DNA from: Multifurca ochricompacta
Taxonomy: Eukaryota; Basidiomycota; Agaricomycetes; Russulales; Russulaceae
DNA length: 64,000 bases
Direction: 5' to 3'
Assembly: GCA_022496185.1 (NCBI GenBank)
Contig: WTXG01000200.1
Location: forward strand, 1-64,000
In this document: positions 44,524 through 55,300 of the stretch, piece by piece
Numbering within the stretch: the stretch's first letter is position 1
Layout: each line of letters starts with the position of its first letter
The notes under the pieces: generated by a model
What the model was told of the DNA's origin: nothing
The model's input: the letters and a program-made list of their open reading frames with translations, nothing else
Databases searched by the model: none
Program-made: the position numbers and the translations under genes

Positions 44524-44830
44524 TGTAAGAGCTAGAAAAGCGAGTAGCTCAGTCTTTGGAACAGAAAGACTATATTGCTAGGTAATACCTAGAAAAGCGA
44601 GTAGCTACAGAAAGAATTAGTAAAAGACAATGTAGCTACGAAGAGAATGATACTGACCTCAGTCTTTGGAACAGAAAGACTGAGGACACTAACTATGCGA
44701 ATAGTCCTATAATAAAGTAAAGAAATTTGCACGACACCTCGTGCATTGTGTAGGACGGCCTCGATATGATCGATCTCGGGCCGCCATCTCCGGTATCTAT
44801 GTGGCTGCGTGCCGTGGCTGTATTCTAACA
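44524..44830 (-). repeat. Copia LTR, right (5' LTR of the minus-strand element)
   Basis: It starts TGTAAGAG and ends TCTAACA on the plus strand, and matches the left LTR except for one CpG-type site. Confidence 0.95.
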
Positions 44831-46402
44831 GGTTTACTACCCGCCACATCTACAGTCTATGGCCACAGTGACATGGCTCGACCTCCCGGCACTGTCACAG
44901 CACCACGACTTTCATCCAGCTGCCAGGGCCATTCTTGATCATGCGAGAGAAATAGAGACCCTCTACTCACAACCAGCTACCTTCAAGTTATCCGATCGCG
45001 ACCAGTTATTACTCGACCGGACAGCCCGCCGTAACAACGTGTACTATCCACAAGACTTTGGTGTTCTAACTCCGAGTCAATTCCAGTACCACCTTCTGGC
45101 GACGTTGAGTACAAGTCAAGGGATATGATTCAGATTGATGGAGGAACTGCAGAACGCGCGGCCTATCAAACATCATGGTGTATATGGAATGTCAAACATT
45201 CCCTGGACCGCAGGTGGTTGATACCTTGGGATGAGCTGTATTCATGGGGCTCACTTGGCCCTGCTAATAGCGAAGTCTCAATGAGATACAGCCAATACTG
45301 GCTCAAATTCGATGCCAAACGGGACTGGTTTGGGATCTATAATCTCTGTCGTACTGAGGCAGAAAATGACCCCGAAGACTTGAGGATCAAATTGGTTTTC
45401 AGCCTTTCTGCGGCAAGTTACAGCCAGTCAAAGTACGCAAATGTGGTCCCCCTTATCCTGATATTTGCCACGGACCATCGCTTTCGAGGTCTAAAGCCGC
45501 CCTCCCATTCTTACTATGACTTCTCAGATGAACTCTCTCCTTCTTTCACGCGTCTGAAGAACATGATACGCAATTATGTGCACCATACAAGTCGGACTCC
45601 TGCGCAATCTGAACGAGAAAGGACCCGGCGCAATAGCTTGTATGGAACGATCATGGAGACAGATTCGTCAGTTGCCGCTCGGTCTAAAATAACTCTGTGG
45701 AAGAACCCCGGCCGCTCCTTGGACATTCGGGAAGAGTGGTTCGATAAATCCAATTGCGAAGAGCGCGTCGAGAATTACCGGCAGTCAATATCTAGGAACA
45801 ACGAAGTGAAAGCTCACATACAAGAATTGCAGGACATTATATCGCACTATGGGAATCAAGACGCCTTGATTCCACATACTTTTCCACGCTCATTTGCAAC
45901 CCACTATTCTATCGGTACTCCAAGGGCAACTGTTTACTCGCTTAGCGGTGTGTTGGTGTCACGTTCTTGCGATGCCTCGCAAATATCAAATCACGGACTG
46001 CCTACATTCCCTGCACCGTACTCCACACTTCCTTCCACTGTTGTAGCTGAAAGCAGCCAGAACCATGTCTGTACAGACGACCTCTATGGACTTATTACAG
46101 AGCTCCGACAGGGTTCATTGATACAGCTCTATGGAGGGGATCTAAAAAGAAGTCTTGACGAACTTCTTAGACAAGATAATTCTCGAGCTGCGCAGCGTGG
46201 TATCCCTTTTCAGGATTCTCTCCACGTCTATCGAGAGGAGTGCTTAAGTAGGAAAAACATGATTTTTTGCAAGATTGCTGGCGCTCTTGTGCCATTTCAG
46301 AGGGCGGAGGAAGTTTCCAGCATCGCCGGTCTCTGGCCGCGATTAACACCCCGATCTATCTTGCGTCAGTTGACACGCGATCGAATTTCCTCACTACCCG
46401 AT
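44831..46402 (+). pseudogene. Giant paralogue 1, fragment 5
   Basis: It continues the gene after the copia duplication and aligns with paralogue 2 from about 56955 to 58508. A first frame has TVTWLDLPALSQHHDFHP. A long open frame (45125-46402) carries SWGSLGPANSEV, KLVFSLSAASYSQSKYA and LWPRLTPRSILRQLTRDRI. Frame change near 45110. The fragment ends at CCGAT (46398-46402), the duplication of a probable solo LTR; the last residues of the open frame beyond 46402 are not gene sequence. Confidence 0.9.
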
Positions 46403-46843
46403 TGGTATGATTATGGACGCAAAAGAAGACAAATGGAGACACGCAAGTGGGTTTAGAGGTGGACGCGAAGCAAGACACTCTGATTTGATACAAGCGAAAC
46501 TAATAGGTTTTTTATACAGTTCATACTATAGGAGTCAAATAGGAGACACAATACAAAGGAGTCGAAGCAGAAAGCCAAAAGCAATGGCTAGGGGTTCATA
46601 CAATGTAAACTACAAGTCCTTTAGAATGAAGCGCGTGCGATGCTGAGTAAAAGGGGGTGTGCAATAGAATGATTACTGAAACAGATTTAAGTTGCGCTTG
46701 AATAAAATAAAACCGGAGTAATAAAATGGAAAGGTAGAATGCATTTACTCTTCCGAACATGAAACCTTAGACCATAGAATCTTGAGCGGTGTCCAAAGAA
46801 TTAAGCTTGTCTGATTTGCACGTCTTGAGATCCAGATCCATCA
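46403..46843. mobile_element. Probable solo LTR (441 bp) in paralogue 1
   Basis: The insert starts TGGTATGATT and ends GATCCATCA, so it has TG...CA ends. CCGAT flanks both sides (46398-46402, 46844-46848). Alignment to paralogue 2 shows the exon continues directly (LPD then RWKSFITSYA). It has no coding sequence, and no partner copy lies in the window. Confidence 0.75.
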
Positions 46844-47287
46844 CCGATCGTTGGAAGTCCTTTATTACCAGCTACGCGATCACTCTACTCGAATATCAGC
46901 AGCTCAACGCCTTCTCGAGTATTCTTCAAGGCATCAATATCAGGAGCTTCTTCGGGAGCTTGAGACAACATGCAAGAGTGTAATGGCTGATTCAACCCCT
47001 GATTGGCTGTTGATTCAGGTTAGTGCGTTTGCTTGTGAGAAGAGCTGTTGTAGTGCTGAGATAGCTCCTACCAACAGATTGAAGCCAATTTTCTAGCTCG
47101 TCCTGTTCAAGTGGCCGTTTCCCGTGAAATGATCTCCCCCGTCTCAAAAAAGAATCTCACTCTTCAACTTAATATGGGAGAGGGGAAATCATCTGTCATC
47201 GTTCCCCTCTTCGCATCGACTCTCGCTGACGGCTCGAACCTGGTCAGAGTCATAACCTTGAAGCCTCTGTCGAACCAGATGTTCCAG
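46844..47287 (+). pseudogene. Giant paralogue 1, fragment 6 (P-loop region)
   Basis: This contains the intron equivalent to intron 5 of paralogue 2 (47019-47077, GTTAGT...CAACAG). The most conserved part of the family follows: IEANFLARPVQ, REMISPVSKKNLTLQLNMGE, then the P-loop-like GEGKSSVIVP and LKPLSNQMFQ. The fragment is cut after TTCCAG at 47287 by the next insertion. This is the DUF3638 core. Confidence 0.9.
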
Positions 47288-48407
47288 TGTACGATCACGA
47301 GACCGTATGAGTTCGTTGCGGAGAAAGGTTCCGCGAGAAGAGGGAAAGAGAAGAAGATGCTGAAGTCGTCGAAAGTGCTGATGCACCGAAATGCTTGATA
47401 TGCCGAAATGCGTCGATATGTCGAATACGTCGAAGGCTTGCTGGCTTTGGCTGTTTGCTGGCTTTTGCTGGCTTGCTGGCTTTGCTGCTGCTGGGTCCGC
47501 TGACCTTGGGCTTGTCGTTGTTGTGATGGTTGCTTTAGCACTCAAAAGGAGAAAGAGAGAGAGAGAATGACCGTAGATTGCGCTTCTGCTCGGTGATCCT
47601 ACTACAAGCAAGTATGTACCTTTAAATATCTGTAGAGAGACCTAAGAGAAGAGCGGTGATGAAGTAGAATTTGTGAAGAAAGAGGTTAAAGCCTGAGAGG
47701 CAAGATGAAGAAAGCAATTAGGACGAAAAGGAATGAATGGGAAGGCGGCCCGGAGCGCAAGCAGTCTAAAGATAATGCTTCGTGCTATGTATTGATCGCA
47801 TTTATATTAAAGAACGCAGCCTGAGGTTAGATAATCCAAACTACCTAGAATGGTAGTTGTAATTCAGTTATGATGGTCAGAACTGACAATATATTAGTCT
47901 TTACCTAGAATGGTAGTTGTAACTAGTACGCGTTAGCTACATAGGTAAAGATAAGATAACAAAATACTCACTTCAGTTATGATGGTCAGAACTGAAGTGA
48001 ACTGTACAGTAAAAGCGTCCTTTAAATACTGTAAACGAGTGTGCTTATAGTAACCAAGATTCAGAAGGATTGTGTCTAATCAAGTAAGGTATCAAACTAT
48101 TCACAGGAAGGTGAAACGCAGTCCGCGTGCTACTGCACAACACACAACTCGCTTGTTAGTACCACACACTTAGCGATTGATCCGACCTGGCCATATTGAT
48201 CCATTTCCGACATATATTGTATCAGAGACAGTCAGAAACTAAGGTCAAATTAATGTCAGAATGTTTTATTAGCAGAACTTATAATGAAGAAAGTGAACTG
48301 GTCCAGCCAGAAGTGGTGACATTCGAGAGAGAGTGGATTGAAGGCGTGAGGAGGCAATGTGGGCCGGAGTGGATGGTTTCGGGCTCAGAGCTCACGCTAT
48401 TCCTACA
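47288..48407. mobile_element. LTR-type insertion of 1,120 bp, family unknown
   Basis: It starts TGTACGATC and ends TTCCTACA, with CCAG on both sides (47284-47287, 48408-48411); the duplication may be CCAGT. Inside, CCTAGAATGGTAGTTGTAA and CAGTTATGATGGTCAGAACTG each occur twice (about 47843-48000), and part matches the dispersed repeat at 37445. No retroelement protein is recognised. It may be a large solo LTR or a composite. Confidence 0.6.
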
Positions 48408-51395
48408 CCAGTTACTCTCTAACAGACTTTCTGGCCTGGCTAATCGTCCAATTTATTATGTCCCATTCTCTCGTAGTCTGGGAATGGGTGATTCAGTCGT
48501 TAAAAACATTTGGAATCTTTATAGGCGATGCATCACTGAAGGCGGTGTTCTCGTCGTCCAGCCAGAACATATGCTTTCACAGAAACTCATGTGCATCGAT
48601 GCCCTCCGGACGACACATGACGACCACGAAAAATTTGCTATTGCCAGTGAGCTCAAAGAGAAGCAGGACTGGCTGGACAAAGTATCGCGCGATATACTTG
48701 ACGAAAGTGACGAAATTCTTCACATACGATATCAACTCGTGTGCACTTCAGGAGAGCCAAAACCCGTAGAAGATCATCCCAATCGTTGGATCACGACGCA
48801 ACAGGTATTTAGCCGGTTGCAAGAGCACGCAACGCAACTGCATGCCAAATTTCCAAAGGAGTTCGAACTGAGCAAGGTCGAGAGAGGGTTTCCTACGATG
48901 CGAATCCTCAATTACGAGGTTTCACGAGAGATATCTTTGCTTGTCGCCAATGATGCTTGTGAAGGCCTATTTTCCAACCTTCCCCTGACTGTTCTCACAG
49001 GAGAAACTCGGAGTGCCGCTCGCCGCTTCATGGTTGAGAGAAAAGTCTCAGATGAAGATCGCCAGCTAGTCCACTCACAGTGCTCAGGAACGAGTTTGTG
49101 GAGTGGAATTCTCTTGCTCCGCGGTCTCCTGGTGAATGGTGAAGGAATTCTCAGCTACGTACTGAAGGAACGACGCTGGAGAGTGGATTATGGTCTTGAT
49201 CCTCACAGGACATTATTAGCTGTGCCATATCGCGCTAAGGTAGGTTCTCTCAGTTATCCAATCAAGGAAGGCTACTTATGGTCAACGCACACAAGGATGT
49301 ACCAAGCTTGAGAGCCGAGTTCGGTCACCCGGACGTTGCCATCGCCCTAACGTGTCTTAGCTATTATTACAGAGGTTTGACAAAGGATCAAGTACTGCAG
49401 TGCTTCGACCTTTTGGCCAAGCTCGATAATCCCGAGATGGAATATGAGCATTGGGTGGCATTAAAGATAGACGATATTCCCGGGTCATCACGCCAGCTGA
49501 ATGGTGTAAATACAGAAGATGGCGCTCAAGTTGATGACTCCCTGATGCCGCTCTTCAAGAAGAACACCAGGGTGGTCGACTTTTATCTGTCTCAAGTCGT
49601 CTTCCCTCGAGCGGCCAAGGAGTTCCCATTCAAGCTCTCCACCTCTGCCTGGGATCTTGTAGAAGACAAGACAAATTTGACGACCGGTTTCAGTGGTAGT
49701 GTACGGAAGGAAAAAATGGCGAATGCGAGTCCGCGAGAGCTTTCTTGCAGCGTCTTGTGAATCAAGATCCTGAAATCCGAGTACTATTAGACATTGGAGC
49801 TCAGATGCTGGAACTGCAAAACAAGGAATTGGTCTGACATTGGCTTTCTCTCCGACCTGATGTCTCCGCAGCTGTCTTCTTCAACGACGACGACGGTCTC
49901 ACCGTGCTCACCCAGGACGGGATTATACAACCTTTTATCTCCTCTCCTTTCAACAAGCAGCTCGACAAATGCGTAGTCTACCTAGACAACGCGCACACTC
50001 GAGGAACCGACCTGAAACTTCCTCAAGGGACACGTGCAGCTGTCACTCTTGGGCCGAAGGTGACTAAAGATAGATTGTTACAAGGTGAGCAGACCGAGTA
50101 GTCAAAGGGCCAAGAGTGACTTGGATCCAGGGTGCATGCGGATGCGTCAACTGGGGAAGGGTCATTCTGTAATGTTCTTTGCGCCTGGTGAAGTTGATCA
50201 AAGGATCCGCAGCTATAATCCAAGTGTAGAAAATCATGAGAAGCCCATTCAAGCGCGAGACATTCTACGCTGGGCCATGCACGAGACTTGTGAAGACATC
50301 CGCCGTCACCTCCCTCACTGGGCGGAGCAGGGCCTTCACCGCCACAAGCGCTTAGAGGCGTATAGACAGTATAGTTCAACGGGAGACTTGGCAGTTTTGA
50401 AGAGGGGTTGGTTGCAGCCCGAGTCAAGAAGCCTGGAAGAGATGTATGACCCATTGGCAGCTCGGAGTGTACATGACTCGGACGCTACGGCGGGTTCAGG
50501 CATAAGTAGCATACCAGCTATACACGAGCGGATGGAGCGTCTTGGCGCGGTGAAGTCAGTCGACGTTAGGATGGCGGAGGAGCAGGAGCGTGAAGTACAC
50601 CGCGAATTTGAGCAAGAGCGTCAGGTGGAACGCCCTCCGAAGGTCCATCCGGCTTTGCACGCCATCCACGAAGACATCCGCACCTTTGTAGAAACAGGGA
50701 AAATTCCTGGATCTTCCAAACACATCTTACCCCTTTTTTCTCCCACTGGCCTCAACAAGGAACTGGATTCGATGGAAGAATGGCCCCCTTCTCCTCTCAC
50801 CACGACAGATTTTGCCATTACCACCGCGGATTCTAACGGATTGGCCTTAACGGATTACCTTCGCCCCGTCAACTGGATACTTTCAAGCAGATCAGGGAAG
50901 ATGAATACTGTCGTCGTAATTAGTCCCTATGAGGCGAACGGGCTACTTCCCATCGTCCGCAAGAGTCAATACGTCAGTTTACACTTATACTCACCACGAG
51001 TCACTGCCACCATGCGCTCTTTCTCCAATCTCACATTCTACTCCGTCCCAGAGTCACCGGCCCAAGTGTGGTCAGCCCCCTTACACACCCGAATAGAGTT
51101 GAATCTGTTTGCAGGGCAGCTATACTTTGACAGTAGAGAAGAGTATGAGAGGGTGTGCACGTTGCTTGCCTTATCTCTGGCACACCCAGACGCAAGGTGC
51201 GTTGAGGTGGATGGGTTCGTGCCCCCAGAGCACCGCACCAAGGGAAGCTCACCATTCGCGACGAGCAAGATACCTGTATTGAAGGACTTGATAGCGTTAC
51301 GAAGGAAGGGTATGGGCTACGACAAGACGCAGCTTGGGCAGATTTTGAACGTCCGGCCTTTAAGCGAGAAGGAGTTGCCAAGGGTGTCGTCCTGA
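48408..51395 (+). pseudogene. Giant paralogue 1, fragment 7 (DUF3638 end, DUF3645, C-terminus)
   Basis: It resumes at LLSNRLSGLANRPIYYVPFS and is open for long stretches: VVQPEHMLSQKLM, DESDEILHIRYQLV, SGTSLWSGILLLRGLL, RVDYGLDPHRTLLAVPYRAK. An intron follows (49240-49295), then EFGHPDVAIALTCLSYYY. At about 49700 roughly 120 bp are missing relative to paralogue 2, removing the GFSGTND...LP core of DUF3645. Then HTRGTDLKLPQGTRAAVTLG, an intron (50085-50130) and GCMRMRQLGKGHSVMFFAPG. The C-terminus (to 51395) is open and ends LPRVSS, giving the correct end that paralogue 2 has lost by a frame shift. Confidence 0.9.
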
Positions 51396-51559
51396 ATGTT
51401 GTAAAGACGTAGCATACAGAAACATTATCTCTTGTCCGGAAAGTTGTCTATGTTTCGAAGAAATGATGTGGACCATATGCAGCACGCCAGCTGAATGGGA
51501 GAGGGAGGACATTGAAGAGATCGAATGGTGGTAAGTAATTTACTGGTGATTTACAGAGG

Positions 51560-52060
51560 GTCTGATGGGAAGGTGGTAATTTACTGGTAATTTACCGGTC
51601 AAAAATTCCACGTGATACTTCACGTGATGTTTTCAATGAATAGGGACTCTCCAAGAGCATCTGGAGGGTTAGGAGCAGCCACAGAAGTGTCACTTGATAG
51701 TTCATCAGAAAGAGCTGCTGCAAGACACTGAAATGACAGATCAATGGTCGGTGAGACCTCGAGAGAATGTTCAGGACGGAACGTCTCAAGATTCGGCTCA
51801 TCCAACCAACTCGTCATCCGGGTTCTCATCCAGTTTGCCATCTAACTTCGAAAAGAACCTGTTCTTGATATTAAAAAATTTCACAGACGGTTTTGAATTA
51901 GCATGCAAGCGAGCTTTTGATGAGAGAGTGAGATAAGCTGTCAAAAACGTGCAAATAGATAGTTAAACACCTTTTCTACCGTTTGGTAGTACTGCTGTAT
52001 CTGGGTCACGTGGGCACGTGACCTAGTAAATTACTACCTCCCACGGCGGCCCAGTAATTT
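51560..52060. repeat. Possible MITE between the two giant genes
   Basis: GGTGGTAATTTACTGG near 51571 recurs inverted and imperfectly as GGTAGTAATTTACTAGG near 52040. More TAATTTACTGG words flank it on both sides (51537, 52053). CACGTG palindromes occur at both ends. No target duplication is certain. There is no convincing gene between 51396 and 52376. Confidence 0.4.
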
Positions 52061-52104
52061 ACTGGTATTTATTGTATTTTTTCCTCCGCAACCCTAACGC
52101 ACGT

Positions 52105-52186
52105 TAGCTACATTGTACCCTAGATGTAGCCGCGCGATTTGGTGCCATCCTGAAACCGCGTATGAAACTCGATTTCAAAAAAAAAA
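52105..52186 (+). mobile_element. Very short 5'-truncated LINE copy
   Basis: 82 bp consisting of the shared LINE 3' block (TACATTGTACCCTAGATGTAG) and poly(A). The 14-bp duplication ACCCTAACGCACGT flanks it (52091-52104, 52187-52200). Confidence 0.88.
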
Positions 52187-52376
52187 ACCCTAACGCACGT
52201 GGCCGTAGTGTCTTCAGATAGATCACGTGGTTCTCACTGTCTTCCTTTTTTTTTTGTCCCTCCGGACCTGGAACGGCGGCGAGATGATCTTAATCTTGGC
52301 CTTTCACCAGTGTCCACACAGGTCTCGTGGTAGTCTCGTTCCCCGCTCTCCCTGTTTCCCATAATTACCTTCCCCC

Positions 52377-55300
52377 ATGGCCGATTTCGACCCTGGGGCA
52401 TTGCGTTCCGTCGTCGAGCATGTATTCATGCCTCCGAATCTTCCACAGGCAAGCCCAGGAGAGCTAGCTGAACAAAATATGAATGTGGCGTTGTGTCGTC
52501 TCCTCATAGAAGCCGCCCAAACCTTCCTCCAAAACCTCCCTTCTTCACAGCGCCCCGCGTGGATGCACATGATCAAGATGATGGAATTAGCTCGCCGGGC
52601 TGCAGAGGTCCCGCTGGAAGAGGCTGACATACAGCGTTCTCTATCGAATATGGTCCTTGGAGGTACGTATATACATATCTGGCGCGCTGTGTTGGGCCAT
52701 CATTTCACGATCTTCCATCAGATGTATTTGCCATGCATATTCGAGCGCAGAATGCTGCTCTTATCGTGCGTAGACCTGCCATCACTGGCTTTGTTCAATT
52801 CGAAATCTTCGAGGTCTCGCCACTAACCACCGCCGTAATGTCGTCCAAAGGAAAGCTCTTGTGTTCCTATCCAGGACCTGCGATCCAACTATCCGAGGAT
52901 ACTTTCACGGACGAATGCTTTCTTCAGGAACTAGCCTCCTTCCTCGTGAAAATGGATGTCGATATCTTAGATTCGGCTTCGACCTCTTCCAAGGCAGGAT
53001 CTATCGTCCATGAGGTTCGTGAGAGTGCCCATCCAAGGTACATATCAGAGTTATTGGTAGGAATCCTCAGAGGTTTTGGAAAGCCCGCAGTTGTGGATCG
53101 CATCACAAAACGTATAGGGGACGAGGTACTATGGAATGACGCGTACAAGCCTTGGAGAAGGTCCCCATTATGGCTTATTCTTAAAGTCACCATGCAGACC
53201 TCACTGCGTGTCACCAATCTCTACAAATATTTCATGCTGCACTTCCATGCCTATCTCCTTCTAAATTGCACGCGCCGGGAATTTCCCAGTGAGCTACTCT
53301 ATACAATGAGGGTCAAAGCAGTTCGCCGTCTATCCAAATTAGGCTCCGTAGGATCTTATGGTGTGTATGAATTCGTCCACGGAGCCGCACAGGAGACCGA
53401 GGCAATCATTCAGAAGCGGTGGTCGGCCTTCCAAGACGTTGTGTCGGTCTGTCCGCCTTGGCGACCTGAAGAGCTAGATTCGGCTGTAGACACAGCCATT
53501 ACCCTTGACAATTCACGACAATACCTTGAGCGGATGCTTCGCTTGACATCACACAGTCACTCGCGGAGGCGGTTTATCCCTTCTCATGGATCGCGTCTCA
53601 ATAACGTGCACGATTTCATTCAGTTCACTAAGGGCAAACTCACACAAGCAATTGTCCATAACCAACGCGTCGCTCTTGCTGACTTCGAGTTTTCTGTGGA
53701 GAAGTACTTGAAAGATTGGATAACTGGATCTCTGTACAAAGACGATGCCCCACTTGTAATTGCCTCGTGCATAGAGCAGTATTTTGCTGGCGCGAATGAC
53801 CTCTATGGAACTAACGCCGAAGATAACTCTATTATGATCCTGACAATTGTGGATCTGTGGGTCGCCCTGGATACCCTGACAATTCAGAAATGCCGCCTAC
53901 TAAACCAATACTCTCCAGAGATTTCCCCGAAATTCCTCCATTCTCTACTCCTCCACCATTCAGGCTCCCTACGCCGCGCACAGCGTATTGAAGAGTATCT
54001 TTCCCAGCGACACAAAGGAGCCCTGTATACCACATCCGTCTTCTCTAACAGTGTGGTCGAGTCTTCTTTTTATGTGCAGTATTTTCGTACTTCCGATACC
54101 CTCCAACACCTTTACGATGACATCAAGACCCATGCCCAACAGGAACGGTCAGAGAAACGCCTAGAGCTAGCTACCTTAAATCAACAATCGAGATCACTCA
54201 ACAGCGAGGCTTCAACAATTGATCACGAGCACTACAGCGGCATATCTGGAAACATGATGCATAATCCAACTTGTCGCAAATGTCAACTGGAAATTCAGGC
54301 ACAATCTCTCAAAATACGCGCGCATGAGTGGCCACTCCCCTCCTCGACGCTTGAGGCACAGAGGGTGGTTTTTGAACTATCTCCACCCGACCCTTTCCCT
54401 ATCTGGCGTGACGTCACTTACACGATTATTCGTGATATTGGCATGTCCGGAGTTTTCGATTCTCAGAGTGAGCCCAAAATATTCTTGGATTCATTTTCTG
54501 GCTTGAGTCGTTGGGTGGTTTGGCGTGAGCTAGGCAACCGAGTGGCTGTCGGTTCAACGACAAAGTCATTTTCTGACCAGACACACTACAAGATGGTTGG
54601 CATTCCTGCTGAAGAGTCGTCTGTCTTGGTCAACAACGGGCTATCGCTCAAGTTATACGACCGCACCCATAAATCTTGGGTGGTGGGTCCTTTTTCTGAG
54701 GCCAACGTCGAAAAGCTGTGTGCACCTTCTATACCAACATCTAGTCCCTACAGTCCCCTTTTTTTCTCTGTTTCTGGAACTCAGCATACTTCTAATGGGA
54801 TCATTGCCGCTCAGGGTGATTGTCCCAAGGAAATTAGCCTGCACGAATTCATGGCATTTTCTGGATTGCGTAGTGGACCACTTTTGCAGTGGTTAAACAT
54901 TGCAAGAGAACTGGCCTCACCCTCTCTCTCGTTTCGCCGCGAGGAAGTTCACACGCTGATCACTCAGGCAGCTTGGCAACTCGGGCCACTGTCCAATGGT
55001 TCACGCAAGTGGCATGTCGACCTTGGCACTCTTAGCTTCGGGAGGACTCTCCTGCGTGAGCTTGAGTCCCTTCTTGAAAAGGTCGCGGCCAACTGGCTGG
55101 AGGAGGTCACAGTGCGGACGATCTGTGTGTCGCATAGCCACTCTACCTTTCGTCCTTTTTCTAACGGTGCTTAGCCCTCCTCAGCAGCCGCCTTTTAGCC
55201 TCCGCTACAGACCCAGATATTTCCGATGGAGCGTGTGCTTTGTTGCGGAAGCTCGAGGCTTGACTTATCGATGGGTATATGAGCTAGGCGCCAAGCTGGA

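Larger units (their letters stand above)
39938..44830 (-). mobile_element. Ty1/copia retrotransposon in paralogue 1
   Basis: The 4,893-bp element has 307-bp LTRs (39938-40244, 44524-44830) that differ at one base by eye (TG versus CG) and the 5-bp duplication GGTTT (39933-39937, 44831-44835). The purine tract GGCTGAGGGGGCG precedes the 3' LTR on the minus strand. Near-identical LTRs make it one of the youngest insertions here. Its gag-pol is broken by one stop and two one-base frame changes. Confidence 0.97.

Noticed and set aside
48196..48407. N-terminal extension of the open frame that continues into paralogue 1 at 48408
   Set aside because: Alignment to paralogue 2 shows that gene homology starts only after CCAG at 48408; the earlier part belongs to the insertion.
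51694..51936. 80-residue open frame between the giant genes
   Set aside because: It lies inside a probable MITE and has no counterpart or family pattern.
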